Assembly (NCBI GenBank): GCA_009829735.1
Contig: CM020618.1
Span: 26,388,894 to 26,452,893, forward strand
Reading direction: 5' to 3'
Source of the DNA: Pyropia yezoensis
Taxonomy: Eukaryota; Rhodophyta; Bangiophyceae; Bangiales; Bangiaceae
Length of the DNA stretch: 64,000 nt
The translations under genes and the position numbers were made by a program. Each line of letters begins with the position of its first letter. The first letter of the stretch is position 1. Positions 51,645 to 63,850 of this stretch are shown here, piece after piece. Under the pieces are notes generated by a model, which saw only the letters and a program-made list of their open reading frames with translations, was not told the origin of the DNA and did no database searches.

Positions 51645-53633
51645 ATGGCTAGTTCGGACCCCCCGTCGTCCGGGGAGTACACGGGTGACGCGCGTACATC
51701 AGTGCCTTTGAATACTGGTGAGACACAGGTGGGTTTACCTGGGGTCGCAGAGGGACTGGAGGTCCCTCAAGCCAGCAGGACTGGAAGTGCGGGCGGGCAA
51801 CAGGCCACCCCGACTCAGTCGGGAGTTCATTCGGGTGACGCTTCTGATGTGGGTGGGCCGAAGTCTGGCCACCGTGTGGTATACTCAACGGAAACTTCCC
51901 AAGGGGTGAGGACTGTCCCCGCGGATTCCACTCGGGTTGGAGCCAACTTTGGCTTGGAGTCGTCGCCAACTAGGCTTTCGGAGGACGGCGGACCTCCGTT
52001 GGTCGGCGATGAACTCGCGCCCATGCCCCCGGTTGAGACCCCTGAGGAACGTGGTTACCCCTCAGGTGGACTCCCGGAGGCGGACCGAGACTCAACTGGA
52101 GTCGTCAATCCACTCCTCGCGGAAACTGTCCGTCGGGAGGCGACCAATTTGTTGCGGCAGACTTTGCCGGACCTGGTTGTCACGATGACGAATACTATTC
52201 TGAATCAGATTGTGGCGAGTTTGCCAGATGGCCTTAATGTCCAGACTGGATTGGGGCTTTCGAGCCCGCGGGCGCAGGGGGAATCCCCCCTTACGCCTAT
52301 CTCGGGTCGCCCCAGACAGGGGGCGACACCTGTGACTCCCAACGAGGGAGCCACACCATACTCGGTGGGGCACTGTGACTCCCAACGAGGGAGCCACACC
52401 ATACTCGGTGGGGCATACGCCCTTTATGGGGGAGTTCCCCCCGGAAACGCCGGCGGCTACACCAAGCGCGCCGCGCCGGACTACAGGCACTGAGGTTGAA
52501 GTTACCCCAGTGCCCCAGTGGCTGTTCCCTCAACATGAGGTGCCGCCCAAGGTCCAGGTAACCAACCCGGCCTACCAGAGGATCTTTGATTTTGAGACCT
52601 ACGCCCTCCACAACAAGTCGGTGGCGTATGGTCCTGACCAGGCCCGAGCCATGGGCGGTGCCAAGAAGAATGCACTTCACTCTTTTGGGCACAAAGCGGA
52701 GTGGGACGGAACTCCCCCCCTCCGTGTCTTTGAGTTCCTACGTCGTTTCACAAAAGCCTGTGACGACAATGTCATAAGTGAAGGCATGGCTTTTTACATG
52801 CTACAGGATTTACGAAGGGAGACCTGCGGACAGAACTTATGTCCGTCATGCCCAGCTCCTCAAGTGGAGGCGCTGGGGAGGTGACGTCCTATTTGGAGCT
52901 CGTCAACTGGTTGTTGAGGGCCATGGTTGATGAAGCGGCGCTGGCTTCTCAAGTCGAGGAGTTGACGCAAGCCCTTCAGGAAGAGGCCGAGGACGAGTTG
53001 TCCTTTGCGGAGCGAGTCCGTAAGCTTAACAATCTTTGTGGGTTTCTTCATCCACAAGCTGTGGTGAAGAGTCGGTTTGTGGAGGGACTCCATTGGTCAG
53101 TCCGGATGGAGACCCGGGAGCATAACACTGCCCGGGCGACCCTGGCCGAGTTGGCTAGGTTCGCCTACCGCAGAGGCGAGGGCTACCGCAAGTTGCGGGA
53201 GGAACAACGCCAGGAGCGTCAAGCCGAGTTGGCCAAGGAACGGGAGGAGGCGCGCCGAGCCAGAGAGTTGAGAGAGGCACGCCGAATCCGCAAGGAGAGG
53301 GTGGTAGCTGCCGTGGGAACTTCCCAGGGTACCTCTTCGTCTTCCCCAGTCGGGAAGGCCCCTCCCGGAACAGACAATCGGTGTTGGAACTGCAACTCCG
53401 ATGGACACTGGGCATATGATTGCCCCAAGTTGAGTAAACGCATCCAATAACTTGCTAGGAATGCGAATAAGAAGTCGGCTACGAACGAAGAACGTTCACG
53501 CCGCGATGGTGGGTCTCGACCGGTCGTCGCGGTCGCAACACCCTCGGCGGAGGAGGCGGACACGTCGTCCTCGGACTCGTCGTTTTCCTCCCCGCCCTCA
53601 GATTCGGACGCCAAGTCGGCTGGAAACGAATGA
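51645..53633 (+). pseudogene. gag: Gag of copy B, broken
   Basis: ATG at 51645. Lesions: a 43-base tandem duplication (units 52331-52373 and 52374-52416), which shifts the frame; a one-base deletion near 52807 (CAGGATTTACG against CAGGAGTTTACG in A), which shifts it back; and TAA at 53448-53450 where A has CAA. The CCHC knuckle (CWNCNSDGHWAYDC) is intact. The codon that is amber in copy A is CAG here. The end again overlaps pol as ATGA. Confidence 0.9.
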
Positions 53634-56600
53634 CCGTTAGAGCTGGCCGTCCGAAGCTCACAACGGCATCCTCGGCCAAATGGGCCAAGAGGACGAAGCA
53701 ACCGTGCCGGATACTGCGGCGACCTAAGGGAGTCCGCCCACCTCGGGTAGGACTCCCCAAGAGCGTAAACCCACGTCGGGTCATCGCGGTGCTGACGGGA
53801 GAGAACTTCCAGGTGGCTGGACGGGTGCAACTTGCCCCCGGCCGCGCCTGTTGTGCCCGTATCGTACTTCATACCGGGTCAGGAGCCTCCTTGATACGCA
53901 AGTCGCAATTACCAAAGGAGGTGAAGCTCCAACGCTGGAGGTCCAAAGCTGACCATATGATTGACATCAATGGTGGGGTACTTCCCATCGTTGGTGCCGT
54001 GACCCTACCAACTAGGTTGGGGACCCATGAGGTCGACGTGACCTATGGTGTAGTTGAGAATATATCGGTACCCCTGCCTCTGGGTACCCCTTATGTCGTA
54101 TCACAAGTGCCTTTGATCTGTGGCCCCGAGTACTGGGTCAAGTTGATGAACGGGGAGACTATCCCCATCCTTGGTAAGGGAAAGTCTGTGGCTCCTGTGA
54201 CAGTCTCACAGTCGAAGCCTGTTTGCTCTGTGAGGGAAGGGTTTACTGCTACCCTGCGTTTAGCCCGTAAAGTCACGTTGCCCCCCAACTCGGTGGCGCA
54301 CGTTGACGTTGTAACTGATTATACGGGGAACGGGTTGGTGCACCCTTACCCCCGTCTTGCTCGCAAGCACCAAGTGCATGTTGCCCTTGGCACGATGGAA
54401 TCCAAACCCGGAGTCCCGTGGAGGATCCAGGTGATGAACCTGAGCCCGACGCCCAAGTACTTCAAGTCGGGAGCCAAGTTCGGCTATATCGACCAACACG
54501 AGGGACCGGTAGTAGCGGTCACCCTCAACGCGGGCGCAAGTAGCGACCCGAAGTCCGGAAAGGAGAAGCATCAAGCCAAGTCGGCCGCCTCTCCTCGGCC
54601 CCATGTGAACATGGAGGGTGTTCCCCCCAGGTTGAGGGTTCAAGTTGAATGCCTCTTGGACCAATATCACAAGTTGTGGGATGGTCAATTGGGACTCATG
54701 AGAGCTACCCAACACCGGATCGAGTTGAAGCCCGGTGCACCCCCTTTACGCCAACAACCTTATAGGGGAGGACCCCGTTCAAGGGCCCTCGTTAAGCAGC
54801 AAGTTGCTCGCATGGAGGCCCTCGATGTGATCGAGGCCAGCAACGCCGAGTGGGCGAGTCTGGTGGTTATCGTCCCCAAAGTTGATGGGACCCCCCGGTT
54901 TTGTATCGACTACCGTAAGCTCAACGAGAGCACGGTGAAGGACAGTTATCCCCTACCTAGGATGGACGACTGTCTGGATTCTCTGGGGGAGGCGAACGTG
55001 TTCTCTACCCTGGACTGTAACGCGGGGTACTGGCAAATGTCCATTGCCCCGGAGGACAGGCATAAAACTACCTTTACCTGTCACTGTGGTACCTACCAGT
55101 GCAAGCGTCTACCGTTTGGTCTGTGTAACGCGCCGGCAACTTTCCAGCACGCTATGGACATGATTCTGGCCGGAGTACGGTGGCAGATCTGTCTCGTGTA
55201 CGTAGACGATATCATTGTGTTCTCCCGAAGTCCGGAGGAACACATTGGCCATCTTTGCCAGGTGTTCAAGCTACTTGCTGATGCCGGTGTGTCACTGAAG
55301 GCGAGTAAGTGCCACCTCTTCACTCAAGAGGTGGAATACTTGGGACATGTTGTCCGTCCGGGGCGTCTCAGCGTCAACGAGAAGAACTTGAGGGCCATCC
55401 GTAAGGCTCAGTACCCCCGGACCCAGACCCAGATGAGGAGCTTCCTCGGGATGTGTAACGTGTACCGACGTTTCACCAAGGGCTTCGCCAAGGTGGCGAA
55501 GCCTTTGAATGAGTTAGTGAGCTCAACGCCCCCGAAGAACCTGCCTCCCCCAAGTCGGGTGGAGCAGGAATCCTTTGAGACACTTCGGGACCTTCTGCTG
55601 AAGCCCCCTATCCTGGCTATTCCCAGGTTGCGAGGCCACTACATCCTGGATGTGGATGCTAGTTACGACCAACTTGGTTGTGTGTTGCTTCAGCAGCAGC
55701 CGGACAAGGAATACTTGCCGGTGGGATACTTCAGCAAGGGGCTGAACTCGGCCGAGAAGAACTACGGAGTCTCCGAGTTGGAAGGACTCGCAGTCGTGTG
55801 GGCGGTGACGTCACTTCGTCACTACCTGGAGGGTGAGAAGTTCCTCATCCGCTGTGACCACCGCGCGTTGCAGTTCATCTTTAAGACGGACTGTACGAAC
55901 ACTCGTCTCAATCGGTGGAGGGTGCGACTGGCACCCTTCAACTTTGATATTGAGTACCGACCTGGCAGGCAACATGCTTTTGCCGACGGCCTCTCTCGGG
56001 TACCTACCGAGGGGCTGGACACTAACCCAGTCGATGAGGACATCCCCATCGTGGGGGTAGTCACGCGCTCGGGTCAGGCGTTGAACCCCGAGGCGCCAGG
56101 GAACAAGAAGTACTTGCCCCTGTCCCTGGACGAGGTGGTGAAAGCCCAGGCCGAGGATCCCTTCTGCAAGTCGCAGAGGGATACACTGGATACAGTGGCG
56201 GAGACGCGGTTCTTCCTGGGAGACGATGGCCTCCTCATGAGGAGGGGGGTATTCCAGGGGACCGAACAACTTGTCGTCCCCGCATCCCTCAAGGGCAGTT
56301 TCCTTGAGAGGGAGCACAGCGCTCCCACGGGTGGACACCTGGGGTCTAGTAAACTGTACCAGACCCTGAGGACCAGGTACTACTGGCCGTCCATGGTGGT
56401 GGACATCTACAGTTGGGTGGCTGCCTGCACAAGTTGTGCGCAGAACCGTCTGATGGAACGGCGGCCTAGTACGGCTATGCTATTGTTCCCGGCCAAGGAG
56501 CCCTTCGCCGCGTTGGCGATGGACATCCTTGGGCCACTGCCAGTGACCGAGGAGGGCAACCAGTACCTCCTGGTCATCTGTGACCGCTTCACGAAACTTA

Positions 56601-57613
56601 CGCGAGCGATCCCACTGGCAGAGATCACGGCCATGTCGGTCGTGTCAGCCTTCCTAGATCACTGGGTTGCCGCGTATGGCATCCCAGATAGTACACTATC
56701 GGGCAATGGACCGCAATTTGCGTCTGTACTGTTTCAGGGAGTGCTGGACATGTTGGGGGTTAAGGCAAACTATGCCACCCCCTACCACCCACAAACTAAT
56801 GGGCAGGTGGAGCGCTTCAACAATACTATTGTTAGGCAGCTGCGCCACTATGTGAGTGAGCACGTGAAGACGTGGGACCAATACATTTCTATCCTTACTA
56901 CTGCCTACAATTCGCAGGTTCACTCATCTGCCGGGGAAGAACCCCTCCCTTTTGTGACCCCCCGTCGCGTGCGGTCTATTGCTGCGCAGCGGTCGCTCCC
57001 AACTAGGGAGGATGGTGGCAGTACGCCTGCTCCTACTGAGAGTAAGGCGGAGTTCGCTGCTAGGCTTGAACACCTCATCCCTAAAGTCAGGGCTGAGATG
57101 GACAAAGCACAAAAGCGCTACAAGCGTACCTTTGACAAAAAGGTGCGCAATGCTAAGCATGTCCCCGAGCAGAGTGACTGGGTACTGGTTCACTCACACA
57201 CCCCAACTGGGGGTAAGATGGTATTCCAGACGAAGGGGCCGTACCAGGTCCTTCGTACTGATGGGCGGCGCTTCACCGTCGAAAGTGACGATGGGGTCCG
57301 CACAGTGAACGGACAGGACGTGGTCAAAGTTGCACCACCGCCTGCAGGCGACCCAGCTTGGGCGCGTGCTTTGGAAGCGTGGCGCCTCCCCTCACTGCCT
57401 GCGGCCAAACAGGGCCCGCAGGAGTACGTGTTCGATAAGTTCATCGACCACGGATGGGATGAGGACACTGACCGCCTCATGTTGAGGGTGCGTTGGTTTG
57501 GCTACAAAGCCAAGGATGATACGTGGGAGTATGTGGAGGACCTTCCCGCTGAGAAGGTCCGGGCATACTGTCCCCGGAATGAGATAGACCCTAGCAGCCC
57601 TCCCTCAACGTGA
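53630..57613 (+). pseudogene. pol: Pol of copy B, open frame but dead active sites
   Basis: 1327 codons, no gap relative to copy A. Protease Asp81 is His (LHTGSG, 53870). The integrase second catalytic residue Asp1025 is Gly (LSGNGPQF, 56702). RT has YVDD in place of YLDD, which can still work in other elements. RNase H and the chromodomain look intact. As read it could not process its polyprotein or integrate. Confidence 0.92.
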
Positions 57614-57898
57614 GGGAAGGCCGAGTAAGAGTGCCAAGAGAGTGCTTCAAGTCGAAGTGGTACGCAGAGTGGCTTTTAACTACAGCCCTAACCCTCACAC
57701 TCTCACAACAAAGGCAGCTGCCAACTAGGCATGCATGCTAGACTCTCCAACCCCACGGCCCTCGCCCTCACGTAGAGGCGAGCGGCGAGACCCACGGCGA
57801 TGACGCTCCCCACCCGTCGGAGGGGGCGGCGGCTCCAAGTCGGACCCGTCGCGCCCCTCACGGTCGCGCAAGTGGCGACGACCGCGGCTACCCTTCTG

Positions 57899-59668
57899 CT
57901 AGGTCTTGCGCGCAAGTTGGCGTCGCAGACGCCGGACCGACTCCGACTCTGACGGAGTCGAGGACTCCGAGACGGAGTAAGACAACTCGTCTTCCGACAC
58001 GGAGGGACAGCGCCGCGAGCGTCGGCGACGACGGCGAGGAGGCGAGTATGCCCGGCTCGCACGACGTTTGCCACGCCCAAGTGGGACTGGCTGGGGCGTA
58101 ATAGCCCCAATGCGAGCCAACTCGGCCGTCATAAACTCCGCCACCGACTCGCAACTCGCGGTCGCCACTGCAGTACGAACGCGCTCCTCAAGTTGAGGAG
58201 TCTCGGAACTTTGAAGGGTTGCGGTCGACGCGGCCAACCAGGAAATGGTGCGCACCAACGTGGTGATCATCATCTCTGAGGTTAGAGGCGTGGGCGGCAA
58301 CACCAACTTGGGGTATACCGTCAGGAGGGTGACCCCCAAGTTGGGGGACACCGGGGTGGACGACTCAACGGCCACGCTAATCGGGATGTCCCCGTGCGGC
58401 TGGTAGGGGACAGGAGGAAGCGGAGGGGCACGCGGAGGTGGCGGGGCCCGGGTGTAACTGCGACCCCGACTTGGGGCCCCCGCAGTAGGCTGAGGCGTAT
58501 GTTCATCATATAAGGGCACGGCCATAACTATGGGCTTGTCCGGGGGTGGCGCAGTGTGGCGATCCACTCCCGGGGCATACGGGTAGTCCCCGATGCCCAA
58601 CCCCTCGCGTAGGACCACACGGCCGTCGTGAAGTTCATGAGCGACCCACACGAACTGGCGAAATGCGCCATCGTCCTTGGGCCCACAATTGGGGCGGCGC
58701 AACTTGTGCTCAATGCTCTCCCACTCGATAAACTTATGGAGCCGGAGCATCTCCTCAAGTAGAGTGAGTTGTCCTGATGAGCACCCCTCAGCAACTAGCT
58801 GAGGGGTGAGCTGTTCCAAACCTTGGAGGAGCCGGAGGGGGAGATGCCAGAGCATCCCCCGCCGCTGAACACAGGACACCCAGGTCGACATGACCTCGAG
58901 GAGCCACTGGGTGGCCAACATGGCCCACACCAGATGATCAGGGGCAGCCGTGAACATGACGGAGCCAAAGTGGTCAAGCGACCGTGGCAGCAACGCCGGG
59001 AACCCGTAGGGGACCTCAACTTGAGGCCACCACTCGGGCTTCTTCGGATAGTATTGCTCCTCACTGGCAGCAGACTGCTGAGGGAACTCAAGTTGAGCCG
59101 AGGTCACCAAGTAGGGACCTCGCCGGAAGTCCTTCTCCATCCGCACATCAAAGTGATGAGTGTGCGGATCGGCCTCGTGAAGGTACGGGGGGCGATTTGC
59201 CACCGCGTCCCAAGTAAAGGTCGGCAAGTCGCCGGGACCCGGGATAGTTCCCCCGCGGTCCACCATGGACTTGGCACGCTGTACATCTTCGACCTCCTCG
59301 TCGTCCAGGAAGGCAAACTGGTCCGTCCTGAAGCCGGTAGGGAACCCGACCCTACGGGGATACTTCTCCCGTAGGCGGTCCCATACCCGACCCATCGCTG
59401 CGCTAAGTCGGCCACAGCGAGGAACAGTCAACCCCTCCTCATAGAGAGGCCAAGAGGGGTAAAACCACCGCCCCAAGGCCTCACGCGGGACAACTTGTCC
59501 CGTCTCCGGGGGAGATCCCGCCGTCAACCCAAAGCCGGGCGACGCGGGAGTCCCATCCCCCGGAGCGATCGTGGAGCCCCCGCCGGAAGTCCCGGCGGGC
59601 GCTGCACCGTAGGAGGTGTCCTCCATACGTTCGTCAAGAGAGTCTGTCTCCGCTCCCGGGGTAGCCAT
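57899..59668 (-). CDS. Antisense ORF of copy B
   Basis: Start ATG at 59668 (AGCCATGGC), 589 residues to TAG at 57899; the frame upstream is open to 59839. About 94% identical to the copy A protein, no indel. The stop replaces an AGG Arg codon of copy A; the reading continues in frame beyond it to ~57725, so B loses about 58 C-terminal residues but keeps the Arg/Ser-rich block (SPPRRRRRRSRRCPS). It is the least damaged reading frame of copy B. Confidence 0.75.
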   Translation of the reverse strand: MATPGAETDSLDERMEDTSYGAAPAGTSGGGSTIAPGDGTPASPGFGLTAGSPPETGQVVPREALGRWFYPSWPLYEEGLTVPRCGRLSAAMGRVWDRLREKYPRRVGFPTGFRTDQFAFLDDEEVEDVQRAKSMVDRGGTIPGPGDLPTFTWDAVANRPPYLHEADPHTHHFDVRMEKDFRRGPYLVTSAQLEFPQQSAASEEQYYPKKPEWWPQVEVPYGFPALLPRSLDHFGSVMFTAAPDHLVWAMLATQWLLEVMSTWVSCVQRRGMLWHLPLRLLQGLEQLTPQLVAEGCSSGQLTLLEEMLRLHKFIEWESIEHKLRRPNCGPKDDGAFRQFVWVAHELHDGRVVLREGLGIGDYPYAPGVDRHTAPPPDKPIVMAVPLYDEHTPQPTAGAPSRGRSYTRAPPPPRAPPLPPVPYQPHGDIPISVAVESSTPVSPNLGVTLLTVYPKLVLPPTPLTSEMMITTLVRTISWLAASTATLQSSETPQLEERVRTAVATASCESVAEFMTAELARIGAITPQPVPLGRGKRRASRAYSPPRRRRRRSRRCPSVSEDELSYSVSESSTPSESESVRRLRRQLARKT

Positions 59669-60009
59669 GGCTCTCCCCAAGTTAGAGAGAGACGCCCTGG
59701 CTACAGCGGCCCGAGACCCGCCTCGAGTTGAGGGGGACTCGGATCGTGGGTAGACGGGTGGCCTCCCCAGCGTGGGGCGGCTCCGTGGAAGGTGAAGGGG
59801 AGGTGGTGGTGATGGTGAAGTGTGAACTGAGGAGAGCAAGCTGCCGAGTGGGCAAGCTTGAGGAGAGGGGCGGTCAACGTGACCGCCTCCACATCCGCGT
59901 TACGTACTCAAGCGGAGGGGACAGCAAGTCGCGCCCCCAACGCCGAGACGTGCGTTTACGCACCCCCTCACATTGCCGACCGGGTCGGTCGGAACTGAAG
60001 AGAGGGGCG

Positions 60010-60478
60010 TGTGGCGGTATTGACCCCCAGGTAGGGGGGCAACTCGTGCCATGCAAGGGGCGGCAGGCCACTAGCCTGATCCGTTCCTCCCCCGGCATTT
60101 GGGCCCATATTCCCTAAGTTTGGGATAGTTAGCTTAGTAGTAAATCCAACTTGGATTTGAGGGTTTTCTGCATTTATCGTCTTGAATTTTCGTGTGGCCC
60201 GGTGGGCAGGTGCTGGGGTGGGAGATTCTGAGTGGCGAGATTCTGAGGGGACCCTGGGGGGATAAGGGGAGGGACAGCGGGGCTTGGCCCTGCGTCCCCG
60301 TCCCGACCAAGAAACTGTTGGACCACACACCATCCTCTTGTTTGTCCGTGGGGGGTTTGCCCCACAACAGGGACAGAGTGTGTGCGACTTGCACTTCTTC
60401 CGGTTCCCCCGACACGAGAGGCAGCCCTTGTACACCGCCCCAACTTGGGTGTCGTGTGTGCAAGTGGTTTTTGCCACA
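60010..60478 (+). repeat. 3' LTR of copy B
   Basis: 469 bases, TGTGGCGG..TTGCCACA, preceded by the purine-rich GAAGAGAGGGGCG. Confidence 0.95.
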
Positions 60479-62994
60479 GGGGGGTTCCATAACGGGGGGT
60501 AAGAGCAGCGGAGGGGGGGGAGCGGGGGAGTGGTGGGGTAAGGGGTGGAGGAGGGGGTTGAGCCGTGCGGGGGGAGTGTTGGAGGGTTCCAGCTGATCCG
60601 CACCATTGCTGATCGCTCGGTGGCGGTGGAGGGTGTGTGCCGCTTGAGGTCCATTTGAGGTGGCAATTGCGCGTGAGGTGCGCCCGGAGGCACAGGAGGG
60701 AGAGGGTCGTGCAGGCAGCTCCGCCTCGAACGTGCAAGCGTCGCTGACCGCCTCATCAGACACTAACGGTGGTGCGTGTACGCTCGTATTGCATTCTCCA
60801 CATCCCTTATTTCTGTTCTTGCCGTTGATAATTCTTTCTTCTTGTTCCTTCACTGCGCTGGTGGGTCTCAATGAGTGCTGGAGAGGTTGCACTTCGGAAC
60901 GAAGTTGCCGCGCTACTGGCGGTGCTGGAGACTGGCGCCACACTTCTGGCGGGGGTGGAGAGCCGCGCGGCCGGCGGAGGCGTCGGAGGCGGTGCTGCGC
61001 TGCCGGTGGTCGTGGCGAGTGGCGCTGCGCTGCTTGCCTGTGGGGAAGTTGGGAGGCGCCGCACCTCCGGCGGTCGTGGTGGACAGCGTCGCGGGGCTGG
61101 CAGTCGTGACACGCGGCGCCGGTAAGCGTGAGGGGGTGGCGCTACGCTGCCGGCGTTGGCGGGGACGTGAGCGGTGGAAGAAGTATGTCTGCAGACGGGA
61201 CGGCCACACAGTGGTTACTGGGTGAGGTTGTGTTACAAAAAATGTGCTTTTTCATTGGTGCAACCACCGTCGATCAAGCCCGCATCCCGTGCCGTATCCG
61301 AGGCCGCATCAGGTGTACCCGCATCAAGACCGTTAATTAACTCCTCACTTTCGTGATCCTGATGCGCATCAGGCTGCGCTCGGACTCCGGGACCTGAGTG
61401 GCAAAAAGTCCAAGCTGACGATGGCGGGCATCCACGAAGACCCGGAGGACGCTGTGGGACTCAGGGGGCAGGAAACAAACACAGGCCGCTGCAGCCGCCG
61501 CAGCCATCTGGCGAGCTGGCTGCAAGAAGCCGGCAAGCTGCGCGGCCGCAGATCAGCGCTCAGCCGCTCGGGGTTCCGCTTCTGCATTTTCTCAGAAATG
61601 CCACAAAAGTGCATGTATTTCAAGTCCAGAACCTTACCGTTTCGACCACATTCGCAACTATTCAGCACCAAATCACAGTGAGTCGCACCGCATTCGTCGA
61701 CTATTCATCACCCAATCACAATATGTCGCTGGAGAACACGCGCCTGAGCGCTACTCAAGCTTCATTTGTGCGACCCGGCAGTTAACCAATCAGAGGCCCT
61801 ATTGTCGTCACGCTGAGAGGGAGTGTGAGCCACGATCTCTCCTCAAGGCTGTCCACATCGTACGGAGCTTCGCTTTAGATATGTACTTTTTCCGCCGAAA
61901 GCGGAGAGCACTCGGTTGGCTCCAGCGCCATCATTTCGCGCCAATCTTTGCATGTGAGAGAAAAAGGTCCTGCACAACTTGTCTGACAGTGTCATCACCG
62001 AGCGATCAGGATTCGGTCAAGTTTCGTCATGATTCGCTCGACCGTCACATAAGCGGGGATAATCGCTGTACACCATCTCCGCTTCAACCCTCCGGCGCAG
62101 TGGGGCTTCAAGGTGCTCCACGCTACATGTCTTTTCCTTGCGAAGGTGCTGGCGCAATACTTGCAGCCCCTTCCTCAGGCATGCACAGTGGGTGAAAATA
62201 GCTTCTTTTTTCGACAGCAGCCGCAGCGCAGTCACGAAAGGGGGGATGGGAGTTAAGATGAAGGCGGCAGCTTTGTCGACGGCGCTCACGCTGACGACGA
62301 TGCGGACATCGACGCGGACGTCGACGCGGCCGCTCTCCCCGCCCCTGGCGCGGGGTCTACCGCTGGTCCGCCATTGTGTCTCACAAAGTGCGCTCCTACA
62401 GCGCAGTGGGGCTAGAACCATGTACCTTACGTGAGCACCTTTCCGTGTTCGGACCTGTAAACACGCTTTGCACGACCCTGTGCGGACGTGCAGCGGGCTC
62501 AAATTCGTGCATTGAGCGCACGATTCTTCCCTTTTTTATGCACCCGCGGCACGGTTTCGCCATGTTCTGACACGATACATGTCCGAGATATGGAGTGGGC
62601 ACACGGAAGAACGCACATCAGCACAGGCGGAATGCTTTGGGCACACGCTGAAAGTCAGGTTTCATGCTCCTGTCGTGCACAGCGGCTTGTGCGCAGCACC
62701 CTCACGTGGGATGCTCACTCACGGGAGTACGTATTCCATGTACGTGAATTCGCATCATGGCGACTGACTGAGGACAACTATGAAACCTTGTCACCGGTTG
62801 GTGCGTGGCCACTTGGGACCGCTCTTTTGCGTGCTCACCTCCGTGCAGCATGCCGTGCGTGACTGTCTTGACCAGCCTCGGTCGTCGCACCAGCAGGCCC
62901 ACCAGCAGCAGAGGCAGTGGTCCCACTTCGAGTTGGAAACGTTATCACTGCCAAGGTCGGAGTGGAGGGTGCCCCGATCCACGGCCACCCCAAC
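60479..62994. other. No gene recognised
   Basis: The first 120 bases are G-rich. 60870-61200 has GGCGGTGGC-type sequence. 61230-62830 is the AT-richest long stretch in the window, with several inverted sequences (GTTAATTAAC at 61331, CCTGATGCGCATCAGG at 61358). A 162-codon minus-strand frame at 62017-62502 has no recognisable content. Confidence 0.35.
61358..61373. repeat. 16-base perfect palindrome
   Basis: CCTGATGCGCATCAGG, in an AT-rich gene-free region that also has GCATCAGG (61304) and GCATCAAG (61321). Confidence 0.8.
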
Positions 62995-63850
62995 CTCCAC
63001 CGCCACCTCTAAAAGTGCGAGGGGGGGGGGGTGGGAGCCGCCCACCCGTTGCCACCACCGCCGGCGACCCCCACGACGTCTGCCACCCCTCTGGCTGAGG
63101 GGGGGCTGGACGCCGCCCATTCGTCGCCACAGCCAGGACAGCCCCCACCTCCACCGCCACCCTTAATACTGAGAGGGGGGGGGCGGCACCCTCCCACCCG
63201 CTGCCGCCACGCCCGTCCCCCCCCGCGACTGTGGCCTACCGTCACGAGGGTGCGAGCGCCACCTCCCTGTTGCAGAAGCAAGGACCAAGCCCACCCCAAC
63301 CGCCGCCGCTATCGCTGGGAACGGGGGGGTGGGCGCCGCCCAGCCGTCGCTACCACCCCGGACACCCCCACGATTACAGCGAGCCCTCTCGCTGGGGGAG
63401 GCGCGGGACGCCGCCCACCTGTCGCCACCGCCAGAACCATCCCCACGACGTCTGCCACCACTCTGGCTGAGGGGGGGCTGGACGCCGCCCATTCGTCGCC
63501 ACAGCCAGGACAGCCCACAATTCCACCACCACCCTTAAAACTGAGAGGGGGGGGGCGGCACCCTCCCACCCGCTGTCGCCACGGCCGGCCACCCCCACGA
63601 CTGCGGCCACACGTCACTAGCGTCCGGCCGCCGCCTCCCTGTCTTTGCTGCAACGACCACACCCTCCTCAGCCGTCGCCACTATCGCTGCGAACGGAAGG
63701 GTTGGCGCCGCCCACCCGGTTCCACCACCCCAGAAGCCCCCAAGATTACAGTGAGCCCTCTCGCTGGGGGGGGCGGGACGCCGCCCTCCTGTCGTCACAG
63801 CCAGAGCCACCCTCACCTCCACGATCCCCCCCGTCACTGGGAGGAGTGAG
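62995..63850. repeat. Higher-order tandem repeat (about 372 bp, made of ~72-bp subunits)
   Basis: Subunits carry a G run, then GCCGCCCA, CGCCAC and a C-rich end. A diagnostic block CTGGCTGAGGGGGGGCTGG occurs at 63091 and 63463, exactly 372 bases apart, and the subunits between recur in the same order (ACTGAGAGGGGGGGGCGGCA, then a GTCAC-containing unit, then CCTCTCGCTGGGGG). At least two higher-order copies are seen. Frames here are open only because of composition. Confidence 0.8.

Larger units (their letters stand above)
51057..60478 (+). mobile_element. Ty3/gypsy chromovirus, copy B (9,422 bp), inactive
   Basis: Same family and order as copy A, 469-base LTRs at both ends. The flanks are G runs (51051-51056 and 60479-60484), consistent with a GGGGG duplication. 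About ten differences between its LTRs were seen by eye (about 2%), so it is older than copy A. Gag is broken three times, the protease and integrase active sites are mutated, and the antisense ORF has one late stop. Confidence 0.95.

Noticed and set aside
63031..63849. 272-codon plus-strand frame
   Set aside because: Produced by the higher-order tandem repeat; all frames are open there.
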